Origin: Nitrosomonas communis | GTDB taxonomy: Bacteria; Pseudomonadota; Gammaproteobacteria; Burkholderiales; Nitrosomonadaceae | Length of the DNA: 64,000 nt | Direction: 5' to 3' | Assembly: GCF_001007935.1 (NCBI RefSeq) | Contig: NZ_CP011451.1 | Location: 1,550,001 to 1,614,000, forward strand | In this document: positions 35,125 to 45,256 of the stretch, one piece after another | How positions within the stretch are numbered: position 1 is the stretch's first letter | Layout: every line of letters starts with the position of its first letter | Translations under genes and position numbers: made by a program | Notes under the pieces: model-generated | Told to the model about the DNA's origin: nothing | The model's input: the letters and a program-made list of their open reading frames with translations, nothing else | Database searches by the model: none

Positions 35125-36624
35125 CTATAAATATTTTCGCTTTAAGTATTCTAGAAAAGGTTTCGACGATAAGTCTCGACCGGTCACACGTTGGATCAGT
35201 TCCTGCGGAAAAAGACTTGAGCCGTGCTGATAGATGTTCTCCTTCAGCCACGAATGCAGTACGTTAAAATTCCCTTGCATCATCGCCTCGGGTATTTCCG
35301 GGTGGGCCTTAAGAGCAGCATCGTAGCACTGCGCACTAAAGAGATTGCCAATCGTATAGCCTTGGAACATTCCACCGATACTTCCGTAATACCAATGCAC
35401 ATCCTGAAGACAGCCTTGGGCGTCGGACGGGGGGCGTATGCCCAGGTCAGACTTATACCGATCGTTCCACATGCCGGGCAGATCTCTCACCTTAAGTGAG
35501 CCATCCAAAAGCTGCGATTCAATGTCGAAGCGAATCATAACGTGTAGATTGTAGGTCACTTCATCGGCATCAGTTCGAATCAACGAAGGCTGTACGTGGT
35601 TAATACCGTGATAGAATTCTTCGAGCGAAACATCCTGAAGCGTATCAGAAAAATGGGCCTGCAGATGAGGATAAAAATAGGCCCAAAATTCGCGCGACCG
35701 ACCTACCAGGTTTTCCCACAGCCGACTTTGGCTCTCGTGAATCCCGGCGGAAGTGCCGTGTCCCAGAATGGTTCCGTCCAAGCTTGGCGAAATTCCTACT
35801 TCATAAAAGGCATGACCGGACTCATGTATAGTGCTGAAAATGCCGTCACAGAGATTCGTCTCATCGACCCTGGTCGTGATACGGACATCCCCGGCTCCAA
35901 GCTTTGTCATGAACGGGTGATGAGTGAGATCCTGGCGCCCACGATTGAAGTTATAACCGATACTCTGGGCCAGCCAATTTAAAAATTCCAATTGTCGGGG
36001 CTTTGGATAGACCCGTGACAAGAAGTCAGTCCGCGGTCGCGTGTGAGAGGACAACTTCCGCACCAATGGTACGAGATCCTGTCGGAGATCAGCAAAAAGT
36101 GTCGTGAGACCCGCGGTTGTCATACCGGGGTCAGCATCCTCGATGTGCGGATCCATAGGATGAACCCATGCGGTCTCACCGGAGTTGAAAAAATCCGAGA
36201 TGGCCTGTGAGTACCTGACGGTTTTTTCCAGAAACGGCGCCACTGCATTGAAGTCATTTGCTTTCCGAGCATGGATCCAAACGTCGTAAGTCTCAGCCAT
36301 GTGTTGAAGAAATTCAGCCTTGAAAGCGGATGGAATTTTCGACGCTCGCGTAAACTGGCGGCGGGCCAGGCGCAGGAACGCCCGATCGTCTGTAGACAAC
36401 GTTGCCTCTGGCAATCCCGAGGCGGTTTCCAGAAGCTCGGCCAAAGCTGGATCAATCAATTTTTCGTGGGCGGCCTTTTCAACCGTGGCAATCATACGGC
36501 CGCGTGATGCTGTTCCGTCTTGAGGCATGTAGGTAGACATATCCCACTGAAGCACGGAGCCTGCCCGCCGCAGATCATCGATTTCCGCAAACCGGGCCTT
36601 TAAAGACTGGAGGGCTGTATGCAT
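35125..36624 (-). CDS. Carboxypeptidase M32 (Taq-type metallocarboxypeptidase)
   Basis: A 499-residue zinc carboxypeptidase that trims C-terminal residues from peptides. The zinc motif HESGHAFYE (HExxH) is present near residue 260, the third ligand in GIHESQSRLWEN, and the family signatures LQWDMSTYMPQDGTASR near the start and IRTDADEVTYNLHVMIRFD. Length matches the family. The start at 36624 (MHTALQSLK) has AAAGGA about 11 bases upstream and is preferred to 36663. Cytoplasmic. A sigma70-type promoter lies at 36694-36722 and strongly resembles that of gnd. Confidence 0.93.
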   Translation of the reverse strand: MHTALQSLKARFAEIDDLRRAGSVLQWDMSTYMPQDGTASRGRMIATVEKAAHEKLIDPALAELLETASGLPEATLSTDDRAFLRLARRQFTRASKIPSAFKAEFLQHMAETYDVWIHARKANDFNAVAPFLEKTVRYSQAISDFFNSGETAWVHPMDPHIEDADPGMTTAGLTTLFADLRQDLVPLVRKLSSHTRPRTDFLSRVYPKPRQLEFLNWLAQSIGYNFNRGRQDLTHHPFMTKLGAGDVRITTRVDETNLCDGIFSTIHESGHAFYEVGISPSLDGTILGHGTSAGIHESQSRLWENLVGRSREFWAYFYPHLQAHFSDTLQDVSLEEFYHGINHVQPSLIRTDADEVTYNLHVMIRFDIESQLLDGSLKVRDLPGMWNDRYKSDLGIRPPSDAQGCLQDVHWYYGSIGGMFQGYTIGNLFSAQCYDAALKAHPEIPEAMMQGNFNVLHSWLKENIYQHGSSLFPQELIQRVTGRDLSSKPFLEYLKRKYL

Positions 36625-36693
36625 GAGAACATTGTCCTTTCTTAAGTGAGCGACGTATAGCAAAAATAAAAGTGCTTATACATATAAGAAATA

Positions 36694-36722
36694 AAGGTAT
36701 AAGAATGTGGATACAGTGTCAA
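36694..36722 (-). promoter_or_regulatory. Promoter of the M32 carboxypeptidase gene
   Basis: On the minus strand TTGACA (36722-36717), 17 bases, TACCTT (36699-36694), 70 bases before the start codon. The upstream 50 bases are similar to those before the gnd promoter at 39348-39376. Confidence 0.65.
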
Positions 36723-36811
36723 ACACATTGACCAGAAATCACAAACCCAAAAATTGGGTATGTTATCGGCAGGTAAAATTGCTGAATTTCAGATCTGGAG
36801 CTCTTTTATCC

Positions 36812-38188
36812 TTAACTAGTGACTACCGGGTTTTGCCACCCACCGGGCGGCACGACGCGCTGATCGAGCTCTATCGGTCCCCAAGTGCTCGGCTCGTATT
36901 CGTATACCGGCGTGGTCGCTTTCAGGACGGGATCGATGATACGCCATGCTTCTTCCACGTAGTCCTGGCGCGCAAACAACGTCGCATCGCCTTCCATCGC
37001 GTCATCAAGTAAACGTTCGTAGGCATCCGCCTGCTCAGCACCGGGGTGGCGGCTCGCCAGCAACTCAATTTGCTGACCAGCCATCTTATCCTCAGGATCG
37101 TTCACTGTCAGGCCGAAAGCACCAGTGATATCGGGGCTGATACGGAAACGAAAGTAGTTTCTCTGTGGATCACAGGTCGAAAACACGGTTGGTGGTCGGC
37201 GTAAGCGTACCAGAATCTCCGTGCATGTCACAGGCAGCGACTTGCCTGCGCGAATATAAAATGGTACGCCTTGCCAGCGCCATGAATTGACTTCCAGACG
37301 CAAGGCAGCGAATGTCTCAACTTGTGAATTCCGTGCTACGCCCCCTTCGGCGCGATACCCTCGGTACTGCCCACGAACCAGATTAGTCGCTTCAATTGGC
37401 GGAATGGCCTTCAATACCTTTACCTTCTCGTCGCGCATCGACTCACTATCAGTGCGCACCGGCGGTTCCATTGCTAGATTGGTCAATATCTGGAAGAGAT
37501 GATTCTGCACTACATCGCGGATGGTGCCGATATGGTCATAGAATGCGCCACGTCCCTGAACCCCGAAATTTTCTGCCATGGTAATCTGTATGCTCTCGAC
37601 GTGGTTCCGGTTCCAGAACGGCTCTAACAGCGCATTGGTGAATCGGAAGAACACCATATTGTGCACGGGCCGCTTGCCTAGGTAGTGGTCAATACGGAAG
37701 ATGGCTTCTTCAGCAAACGTTTTCAGCAGGATGTGATTGAGCGCCTGTGCAGAAGATAAATCTCTTCCAAATGGTTTCTCCAGGATGAGGCGTGCTCCAT
37801 TGGTACAGCCGGCCTTGACGAGTTGCTCGACTACTGTCCCGAAGAGCGCAGGCGGGATGGCGAGATAGTGTACCGGTCGTTGGGCCGCCCCCAGCTCTTT
37901 GCGAAGAGCATGGAAAGTGGCCGCATCGTTGTAATCACCGTCTACATAGTGCAGTAACCCTGACAGCGTATCAAAAGCTGCGACATCAAGCCCGCCGTGC
38001 TTCTCAATACTCTCCCGAGCACGCGCTCGTAGTTGCCCAAGCGACCACCCGGACTTAGCCACGCCAATCACCGGCACGTTCAAGCTGCCGTGCTTCACCA
38101 TAGCGTGTAATGACGGGAAGATCTTCTTATAGGCTAGATCCCCCGTTATTCCAAAAAAAACCAGTGCATCGGAATATAGGCTATTCAT
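36812..38188 (-). CDS. zwf: Glucose-6-phosphate 1-dehydrogenase
   Basis: A 458-residue enzyme for the first step of the oxidative pentose phosphate pathway, glucose 6-phosphate to 6-phosphogluconolactone with NAD(P) reduction. Seen: [20 protein letters not shown] (nucleotide binding), [11 protein letters not shown], the catalytic FRIDHYLGK near residue 165, and [20 protein letters not shown]. It is slightly shorter than the common 480-490 residues but has all core motifs. GAGG stands nine bases before the ATG. It begins 10 bp after gnd, so the two form one operon supplying reducing power and pentoses. Confidence 0.96.
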   Translation of the reverse strand: MNSLYSDALVFFGITGDLAYKKIFPSLHAMVKHGSLNVPVIGVAKSGWSLGQLRARARESIEKHGGLDVAAFDTLSGLLHYVDGDYNDAATFHALRKELGAAQRPVHYLAIPPALFGTVVEQLVKAGCTNGARLILEKPFGRDLSSAQALNHILLKTFAEEAIFRIDHYLGKRPVHNMVFFRFTNALLEPFWNRNHVESIQITMAENFGVQGRGAFYDHIGTIRDVVQNHLFQILTNLAMEPPVRTDSESMRDEKVKVLKAIPPIEATNLVRGQYRGYRAEGGVARNSQVETFAALRLEVNSWRWQGVPFYIRAGKSLPVTCTEILVRLRRPPTVFSTCDPQRNYFRFRISPDITGAFGLTVNDPEDKMAGQQIELLASRHPGAEQADAYERLLDDAMEGDATLFARQDYVEEAWRIIDPVLKATTPVYEYEPSTWGPIELDQRVVPPGGWQNPVVTS

Positions 38189-38198
38189 AATGAGTGCC

Positions 38199-39218
38199 TC
38201 ACTCCCTTGGTTTCTCTAGGTGACCACCGAATTGGAGGCGCATCGCTGAGAGCAATCTGTCCTGATAATCCGCCTCACCGCGCGAACTGAAGCGTTGATA
38301 GAGCGCAGCGGAGAGCACCGGTACTGGCACGGCTTCGTCAATCGCCGCCATAATCGTCCAGCGCCCTTCGCCGGAATCGGACACCCGTCCGGAAAACTGC
38401 TTCAGATCCGCATCTTCGACCAGCGCTGCCGCTGTCAGATCGAGCAACCATGAAGCAATGACACTGCCACGCCGCCACACTTCGGTAATATCACGCAGAT
38501 TGAAGTCATATTGGTAATGCTCGGGGTTGCGCAACGGTGTCGTCTCGGCATCGGCCACATGTTCCTGCTTACCGATATTAGCATCACGCAGCACTCCCAG
38601 TCCTTCGGCATATGCAGCCATCAGGCCGTACTCGATGCCGTTGTGCACCATCTTGACGAAGTGCCCACCCCCATTCGGCCCGCAATGCAGGTACCCCTGT
38701 TCCGCCGTACCGCCGATCTCGTCACGGCCGGGCGTGCGCGAGATATCGTTTCCTCGCCCGGGCGCCAAACAGGCAAAGATCGGATCAAGGTACTGTACCA
38801 CCTTGGACTCGCCGCCGATCATCATACAATACCCGCGCTCCAGACCCCAAATTCCCCCGCTCGTACCTACATCCACATAGTGGATGCGCTTGGCAGAAAG
38901 TTCTTTTGCGCGACGGATATCATCGACATAGTATGAATTACCGCCGTCGATCAGAATATCGTCGGGATCCAGCAACGGCGATAAACCTGCGATCGTCTTA
39001 TCTACCACCGCCGCAGGAATCATCAACCATATTACGCGCGGCTTTGCGAGCTTCTCCACAAGATCATCCATTGACGTGGCGCCAATGGCTTTCTCGTTAA
39101 CTAATTCCTTCACTGCTTCCGGCGACAAGTCGAACACCACGCACTCGTGGCCGGCATTGGTCAGGCGCCGCACCATGTTGGCACCCATTCGTCCAAGACC
39201 GATCATACCTAATTGCAT
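38199..39218 (-). CDS. gnd: 6-phosphogluconate dehydrogenase, decarboxylating, short NAD-type
   Basis: A 339-residue enzyme converting 6-phosphogluconate to ribulose 5-phosphate. [20 protein letters not shown] is the Rossmann motif, [20 protein letters not shown] the substrate loop, and [20 protein letters not shown] the catalytic Lys/Asn block. The length is that of the short GndA/YqeC-like class, often NAD-dependent. AGGAGA precedes ATG 39218 by seven bases; the ORF extends to 39254 without support. First gene of the gnd-zwf operon, with a good promoter at 39348-39376. Confidence 0.94.
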   Translation of the reverse strand: MQLGMIGLGRMGANMVRRLTNAGHECVVFDLSPEAVKELVNEKAIGATSMDDLVEKLAKPRVIWLMIPAAVVDKTIAGLSPLLDPDDILIDGGNSYYVDDIRRAKELSAKRIHYVDVGTSGGIWGLERGYCMMIGGESKVVQYLDPIFACLAPGRGNDISRTPGRDEIGGTAEQGYLHCGPNGGGHFVKMVHNGIEYGLMAAYAEGLGVLRDANIGKQEHVADAETTPLRNPEHYQYDFNLRDITEVWRRGSVIASWLLDLTAAALVEDADLKQFSGRVSDSGEGRWTIMAAIDEAVPVPVLSAALYQRFSSRGEADYQDRLLSAMRLQFGGHLEKPRE

Positions 39219-39347
39219 TATCGTTCTCCTCTTGAGCGTGACTGCTTTTGTCAAAGCGGGCGCACCTTAACCTCTCGAAGATGGCAGTAAATTCTTCATG
39301 CCGGCGCGCAAGTTTATAGGAAAAAACACATTTTCCCATTAGAAATG

Positions 39348-39376
39348 AAAGTACTAGAAAGCGGATGAAGTGTCAA
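39348..39376 (-). promoter_or_regulatory. Promoter of the gnd-zwf operon
   Basis: On the minus strand TTGACA (39376-39371), 17 bases, TACTTT (39353-39348), 130 bases before the gnd start. It matches the M32 promoter in both boxes, spacing and much of the upstream sequence (TGTTTGACACT-TATCC against TGTTTGACACT-CATCC). Confidence 0.68.
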
Positions 39377-39774
39377 ACATATTGATAAACGATTAAAAAT
39401 TCAAAAATTTGTGTTTGTTTGGTAGCAAAGTGTTGGTTTTACATTAAAGGTACTGGTTCCAAATTTTTTATTGTCTTTCAAGCGCGCAGGATACTCAAAG
39501 GCAAAAGGTCGACCAAGTCAGAAAGAGAGCGATTAAGGGTGACATGGGTCCGCGCTTTCAAAACGCCCGAAATGTGATTATTCTGGAATATATAGCGTAT
39601 CTCAAACTAAAGCGCTTTTAAATAAATTATAATGGAAACAAGTAATTCCATGCCTTAGCTATCAGCATTGGTTTATAGATTTCTATTGTGCTATTCAATA
39701 ACTACAAAACAGTTTACGTTAATAAAACTAGATGAGTAAGTTCACGCGCACCCTTGTTGGTTGAAGAAAATTTT

Positions 39775-40293
39775 ATGAAGCGACGTACTTTGTTACAAAT
39801 GCTCGGCCTGGCAGCCGTGTTTCCACTGGTTCCCGCATGCTTTCGCGCACAAGTGGTGGGCGAAGCGATCACACCTATTACGCCTCTCAACAAACCACAT
39901 AAGGAATGGCGTAAATTGCTCTCATCTAGGGCTTTTCAAATCCTGTTTGAGGAAGCTACCGAACGTCCAGAATCCAGTAATCTGGTTTATGAAGATCGTG
40001 CAGGCATCTTCATTTGTGCCGCCTGTTATTTACCCTTGTTTGATAGTGCACATAAGTACGAGAGTTGGACGGGCTGGCCGAGCTTTACCCAGCCAATCGC
40101 CGGGCATGTAGCGACTAAAATCGACTTTAAGAGGATCTGGCCACGCACGGAATATCACTGCGTGCGCTGTGGCGGTCATCAAGGCCATGTATTCCGCAAC
40201 GGCCCGCCTCCGCGTGGAGAACGCTGGTGTAATAACGGAATTGCTCTAAAGTTTGTGCCAAAAGACGAGCAACTGCCAGCCCTTCGGAGCTGA
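39775..40293 (+). CDS. msrB: Peptide-methionine (R)-S-oxide reductase, exported MsrB
   Basis: A 172-residue reductase that repairs methionine-R-sulfoxide in proteins. The MsrB domain has both zinc cysteine pairs (CAACYLPLF and CVRCGGHQGHVF), the substrate loop SWTGWPSFTQP and the catalytic cysteine in RWCNNGIALKF. The N-terminus MKRRTLLQMLGLAAVFPLVP has a twin-arginine-like start and a hydrophobic stretch ending in ACF. So the enzyme is probably exported or lipid-anchored and repairs envelope proteins. Start at ATG 39775; the upstream TTG at 39754 is less likely. Downstream is an IS630 element. Confidence 0.92.
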   Translation: MKRRTLLQMLGLAAVFPLVPACFRAQVVGEAITPITPLNKPHKEWRKLLSSRAFQILFEEATERPESSNLVYEDRAGIFICAACYLPLFDSAHKYESWTGWPSFTQPIAGHVATKIDFKRIWPRTEYHCVRCGGHQGHVFRNGPPPRGERWCNNGIALKFVPKDEQLPALRS

Positions 40294-40316
40294 TCAGAAA
40301 AGTTGCCGCAAACTTA

Positions 40317-41200
40317 TAGCAGATCCCATATAAAATGATTTAAATTTCATAAGCGGCAAAGAGCTGCTCGATGGAACAACCTTCCCTTTTTCTGATGGCT
40401 TTGGCCTGAGCCCATTTGGGTTCAATGTCATTTAAGTCTGGGGAATAAGGCGGCAGGTATTCAAGTGTATGCCCGGCATTGGCAATGGCGGTTTGGATAT
40501 CCTGCCGTTTATGAAAGGTTGCGTTGTCCATGACAATCACGCAAGCGGGCAGAAGTTTAGGCAAAAGGTCCTGCGTCAGCCACGCATAGAAAATGTCAGC
40601 GGTGATATTGGCGATGAACAGACTTATGGTCAGCAGCGTCTTTCCGATGAGAGCGCCAATCACATTGGTTCGACCTCGTGCATGCCAGTCTTTTACGCCA
40701 TGGACGCGCTCACCCACTGGCGCATAGCCATGCGTGCGTGGCATGTCGTGCGCAAAGCCGCTTTCATCAAGGTAGACGATAACGCGGCCTGCTCGCTCAT
40801 AGTCTTCAATTTTTTTCTGGAAGATACGCCGCTCTTTTTCGCTGGCTTTGGGGTGACACAGGCTTTTTTTTATAAGTCACGCCCAGACGCTTTAAAGCAT
40901 GGTTAATGCCTTGCTTGCTGACACCCAACCGTTTGGCGCGCTCGTACTGATACGCGTCCGGATAATTCTTGATGTCCTGCGCCAACATTTCCATGCTGAT
41001 CTTGGTGGCAGGTTTGTTGCGGGTGGTCTTGGGATCGGGAGTTTTGATCCAACGCATCACGCTGGCGACACCTACGCAAAAACGCTGCGCCACTTGCGCC
41101 ATTGAGAGGTTCTCCTTCTCACGAACGGATAATACTTTACGGCGAAATAATATCGGATAGGTCATCTGTAAATTATAATCAATTTATAGGGGACATGCTA
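40317..41200 (-). mobile_element. IS630-family insertion sequence, 884 bp
   Basis: The imperfect terminal repeats TAGCAGATCCC (40317) and GGGACATGCTA (ending 41200) continue inward with TATAAA and TGATT blocks. TA flanks each side (40315-40316, 41201-41202), the target duplication of this family. The transposase is in two overlapping frames. Intact ends suggest it is still mobilisable if the frames are joined by slippage. Confidence 0.88.
40340..41165 (-). CDS. IS630-family transposase in two frames (possible programmed frameshift)
   Basis: Frame 1 (41165-40806) holds the helix-turn-helix part: SMAQVAQRFCVGVASVMRWI and ERAKRLGVSKQGINHALKRL. Frame 2 (ending 40340) holds the catalytic part: IVYLDESGFAHDMPRTHGYA, VIVMDNATFHKRQDI and YLPPYSPDLNDIEPKWAQ, the complete D-D-E set. 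The switch fits an eight-A run in TATAAAAAAAAGCC near 40870 and needs +1 (or -2). The homologous family sequence then continues as CHPKASEKERRIFQKK. Poly-A slippage is common in insertion sequences, so this may be functional rather than broken. A sequencing error in the run would look the same. Confidence 0.82.
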
Positions 41201-41202
41201 TA

Positions 41203-41833
41203 TCTGCTTCTTTCTCTTCTCAATACCAGCTTCTTCTGTTTACTAACCCATCTTTTTACGGTGCAGAAAATAAGTAATGTCCCATCTCATTTGCCTGCGC
41301 CACATCAAAAGCACTAAAACCAAATCAGGAGCCCATGAAACCACTTAACCCGTGAGAGAAGCTATACTTAACCAACAAACCTACACCGGCAAATTAAACG
41401 ACCTCGTCTTACATAACTCCGTAAAACACGTCAATATTCATTACCGTCTTTCCTATCAAACCGGTCTATTTTTTCATCAACACTTCTTTAAAAAGGTGAA
41501 AATCCGATTCGGGTAGACTAACAAATGGATCATAAAGATTAGGATCAAATAAGAAAAATTTACGGTCGATGTGTTCCTCAATTTTCAAAGAATGTAGAAG
41601 ATTATTTCAACGTTATACCTTTATGAGATCTTCCAATTGAGCTCGTATCAACTTCCATAATTCAGACTGATGATATGGAATCTTTTTCATGAGCCTGGTT
41701 TTGAATCTTCTAATAATGCGAAGAAAACCAGTCTGTTGCAGAAAATAGCGATCATTAATAAATTAATGATTTTAATTATTGTCTGATAAATTACTGATTT
41801 ATTAACACCTGGGCGCAACTGGGCGCTCTTATT
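41203..41833. other. Intergenic, no gene seen
   Basis: Only short ORFs. The last 100 bases before 41834 are AT-rich (TTATTAATAAATTAATG-like) and probably contain the transporter-gene promoter. Confidence 0.4.
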
Positions 41834-43141
41834 ATGGAAATTGCGCTACTTTTTGGGCTTATTATTCTTAACGGCATTTTTGCCATGTCTGAAATTGCGC
41901 TTGTCATGGCTCGCAAGGCCCGCTTGCAAAAGCTCATCAATGCAGGCGATCATGCTGCCAAGGCTGCTGTGGAACTGGGCAACGATCCCACTAAGTTTCT
42001 CTCTACCGTGCAAATCGGTATTACCTCGATTGGCGTCATGAACGGTATAGTCGGTGAAGCAGCCTTAGCCGGGCCTCTGAGTACCGGCCTCACTACGCTA
42101 GGTATTCCCTCGCCTCATGCCGGTTATCTGGCCACCGGCTTCGTGATTGTAACCATCACCTACTTTACTATTGTGCTGGGCGAGCTCGTCCCTAAGCGTT
42201 TAGGGCAAATTAATCCCGAATCGATTGCACGGCTGGTGGCTCGCCCCATGATGTTACTTGCGACCTTGGCCAAACCCTTTGTATTTCTACTTTCGGCTTC
42301 CACGCAACTCTTATTGCGCCTGTTCGGTATTAAAGATATTGGCCGGCAACCGCTGACGGCAGAAGAACTGTATCTGGTTCTGGAAGAAGGCTCACAAACG
42401 GGTGTTATCGAGCAGCAAGAGCACCAAATGGTGAAAAACGTATTTCGCCTGGATGATCGTCAGATCGCGTCACTTATGGTGCCGCGCAGTGAAGTCATCC
42501 ATTTCGATGCCGATGAAAGCCTGGAAGAAAATCTGCAACGTTTTGGGATGAGTCCACATTCGCGCTTTCCCGTGGTGCGTGGTAACTGGAATGATGTCTT
42601 GGGGATGGCGAGCGCGCGCCAAATACTGGCGCAGACCCTGCGTGGTGAGCAGCCGAATCTCATCAAAGATTTGCAACCTGCCGTGTTCGTTCCGGAGTCA
42701 CTCACGGGCATGGAGCTGCTCGAGGAATTCAAGAATTCCAGTGTGCAAATGATCATCGTGGTCGATGAATATGGCGAGGTACAGGGCATCGTGACATTGC
42801 AAGATGTCTTGGAAGCGATTACCGGTGAATTCGTACCGCATAAAATTGAAGAATCCTGGGCAGTTCACCGCGATGATGGCTCGTGGCTACTTGATGGCCT
42901 GATCCCGATTCCTGAACTTAAAGATCGGCTCAGGATAAATGCAGTGCCGGAAGAAGAGCGCGGACGCTATCACACGTTAAGTGGCATGATGATGCTGCTT
43001 TTGGGAAAAATCCCACAAACGGGTGATCGGTGTGAGTGGGAAAACTGGATCTTTGAAATCGTTGATCTCGATGGTTTTCGCATCGATAAAGTACTGGCAG
43101 CGCCTAAACCCGCTATTGATGAAAAAAAGCAAGGCGCATGA
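41834..43141 (+). CDS. Hemolysin-family / CorC-HlyC-type transporter (CNNM and CBS domains)
   Basis: A 435-residue membrane protein of the UPF0053 group. An N-terminal CNNM domain with about four hydrophobic segments (LLFGLIILNGIFAMSEIALV, VGTVN-like GIVGEAALAGPL, FVIVTITYFTIVLGELVPKR) is followed by two CBS domains (about residues 210-330, VPRSEVIHFDADESLEENLQ and MIIVVDEYGEVQGIVTLQDV). It ends with the CorC/HlyC C-terminal domain (WLLDGLIPIPELKDRL). Members act in magnesium/cobalt efflux or resistance; hemolysis is only a historic name. A copy of the C-terminal coding segment is found as a fragment at 27361. Confidence 0.92.
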   Translation: MEIALLFGLIILNGIFAMSEIALVMARKARLQKLINAGDHAAKAAVELGNDPTKFLSTVQIGITSIGVMNGIVGEAALAGPLSTGLTTLGIPSPHAGYLATGFVIVTITYFTIVLGELVPKRLGQINPESIARLVARPMMLLATLAKPFVFLLSASTQLLLRLFGIKDIGRQPLTAEELYLVLEEGSQTGVIEQQEHQMVKNVFRLDDRQIASLMVPRSEVIHFDADESLEENLQRFGMSPHSRFPVVRGNWNDVLGMASARQILAQTLRGEQPNLIKDLQPAVFVPESLTGMELLEEFKNSSVQMIIVVDEYGEVQGIVTLQDVLEAITGEFVPHKIEESWAVHRDDGSWLLDGLIPIPELKDRLRINAVPEEERGRYHTLSGMMMLLLGKIPQTGDRCEWENWIFEIVDLDGFRIDKVLAAPKPAIDEKKQGA

Positions 43142-43372
43142 AGAAAAAGCAAGACGCCCGAATGGTAATTTAACTTTTATTACTCACGCACCCATGCACC
43201 TTTGTAAAATGATTAAGCCGTGCACAAGGTAGTCTGAGCAGCCGCTCTTCAACGCGTCCATATTCTACCGTAACTCCTTTTTCTTATCTGGATCGTACCC
43301 CTCTCTCTACTTCTTCCAAGAGGTCAAACCTTACTAAAATACTCGATTTAAGGAGCGCGAATTTAACAACCT

Positions 43373-44581
43373 CTACTCTGCACTCTCCAACAGCCTGCGG
43401 TAACCCGCGACGGTGGCGTCGACTGAAAACTCAGCAGCACGTGCTTGTAGATATACTGCATCCGGCGGAGCTGCCAAGGTCGCAAGCATCGCACCTGCCA
43501 TGGCTTCAGGATCTCCGATTGGCACCAGCGTGCCATAGGTTCCATCCTGCAGGATCTCACGGGGGCCATTCGGGCAATCGGTGCTGATGACGGGGCAGCC
43601 GCTTGCTAACGCTTCAAGCAGCACGAGCGCAAAACCTTCCCATGCTGAAGACAAGACAAATAGTGAGGCATGACTCATCCAGGCAAAGGGATTGTCGACA
43701 AAGCCAGGCATGAGAACGGAGTCCTGCACGCCAAGCTGATGAGATAATGTTTCGAGCATTCTGCGCTCGCTGCCCTCACCCACAATTACCAGTCGCAGAT
43801 CGCGTTTCTTGTGCGCAATAGCAAAGGCGCGGATAAGCGTAGGAAAATCCTTCTGGCGGTGCAGGCGCCCCACGCCGAGAATGAGTGGGCGCGAGCGATC
43901 GGTGAGCCAGGGATGCTCAACCGGCATCTGGCCGACACGAACCACTCTTTCGGCATCGACAGGGTTATAGACCAGCGTGATCAATTCCTCGGGAAGGTGC
44001 GCTGTATGGGCCAGGTCCTGTGCCACCCCGCGGGATACGGCAGCAATCGCGTCTGCCTCTAGGTAAAAACGCTGCACGAGTCGCGGATAAGCACGTCGAA
44101 ACAGGCCGTGGCCACGGTGTGCCACGATTGACAATGTATTGTGCTCGCTGACTACCAGCCTCGCAGGCAAGCCGGTAGCAGCGCGCGCGATAATAGCCGC
44201 GAGATTTGATTGGGTTCCTGCCGCTAGAACGGCGTCAGGCCTGGCAGTACGCAGATACTCTATCAATGCGGGCAAGCGCCAGAACATATCTGGCTTCAGC
44301 GGTGTCAAGAAGGGCAACAATCGGAGCACATCATGAGGACGCGCCTGGAGCAATGCAAGGCTACTGGTGAGTATATTGCTGCGGGGTAGATATCGAATGC
44401 TCACGCCTGACGGTAGCTCGCCTGTTGTTCCACCAGCACCATGGCCCGTTACGACCTCCACCTGGATACCACTCTTCGCAAAGGCTTCGGCCAACTGCAA
44501 AACAATGCGCTGCATTCCACCCCCCTCGAGTGTGCGCACAATCAAAGCGAGCGAACGAATCGGCAGAGACACCACGATCAA
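43373..44581 (-). CDS. Glycosyltransferase family 4
   Basis: A 402-residue GT-B enzyme that transfers a sugar from a nucleotide donor. The N-terminal acceptor domain starts LALIVRTLEGGGMQRIVLQL; the C-terminal donor domain has LILGVGRLHRQKDFPTLIRA, VIVGEGSERRMLETL and the E(x7)E motif SSAWEGFALVLLEALASGCP. There is no membrane segment beyond a weakly hydrophobic start. The product could be lipopolysaccharide, exopolysaccharide or a glycolipid; isolated position gives no clue. Confidence 0.9.
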   Translation of the reverse strand: MIVVSLPIRSLALIVRTLEGGGMQRIVLQLAEAFAKSGIQVEVVTGHGAGGTTGELPSGVSIRYLPRSNILTSSLALLQARPHDVLRLLPFLTPLKPDMFWRLPALIEYLRTARPDAVLAAGTQSNLAAIIARAATGLPARLVVSEHNTLSIVAHRGHGLFRRAYPRLVQRFYLEADAIAAVSRGVAQDLAHTAHLPEELITLVYNPVDAERVVRVGQMPVEHPWLTDRSRPLILGVGRLHRQKDFPTLIRAFAIAHKKRDLRLVIVGEGSERRMLETLSHQLGVQDSVLMPGFVDNPFAWMSHASLFVLSSAWEGFALVLLEALASGCPVISTDCPNGPREILQDGTYGTLVPIGDPEAMAGAMLATLAAPPDAVYLQARAAEFSVDATVAGYRRLLESAE

Positions 44582-45100
44582 TAATCTCCTGGAGCAACAG
44601 GTAGCGCTTTAGCAGAAGCGCATACCCCATCAATTTCGTTCGCGCGCCCTTCTCCAAAATACCAATTACCATACCCTCTATTGGGTAAGTATGCGACAAC
44701 AAAATATGAATCAATCGGTGCAAGAAAATTGGACGTCAGTCCAATGTTTCTTTGAAATCGAGATAAATTGTCAGGATAAGCACAAACGGTACACTGATCA
44801 GACTTTTTGTCACGAAAATCGCGAGATTTATAGCATCCGATGTCGTGTGCAACGCCTCGATGCAGAGAAGATATAGACACCACCCTTTCTCCCCATGAAT
44901 TAGGAGTTACCCTTGCTATTAGTTGTCTCAGAGTAGTATAAGCGCTCACGTTTAAATCAAATGGTTATTAAAGGGAGGCTACTCTGGAATAAACTATACT
45001 CCAGGTAAATTTAGATGTCGATGATACGGCACCCCATATGGATTCAGTATTGAACTTAGCGACCGATCAACGCATTCGAAGTAAGCGGTTTTTTTGATTA
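44582..45100. other. Intergenic, no gene seen
   Basis: Short overlapping ORFs without motifs. The first 150 bases should contain the minus-strand glycosyltransferase promoter. Confidence 0.4.
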
Positions 45101-45226
45101 ATGGACCCCTCTAAAATCCATATTTGCGAGCATCCGCTTCACGGATTGCCTGCTTACCCCGCTGCGCCAACATTTTTTGTTCTCGCATTGTCTTGGTTAG
45201 AACTCTGAATTTCTAGAGTGCCCCTA
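45101..45226 (-). repeat. IS5-type element remnant with inverted ends
   Basis: The left end GGACCCCTCTAAAATCC and right end GAATTTCTAGAGTGCCCC are imperfect complements and resemble the GGGCACCTCTAAAAAT ends of the element at 143. The minus strand reads TMREQKMLAQRGKQAIREAD and ARKYGF then stop, as if both ends of a larger element had fused around the transposase tail. Confidence 0.5.
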
Positions 45227-45256
45227 ATGTGGTTAAGGCTGCGTCCTTGCTGCAAG

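Noticed and set aside
38511..38936. 141-codon plus-strand ORF
   Set aside because: Shadow of gnd; no ribosome-binding site or domain.
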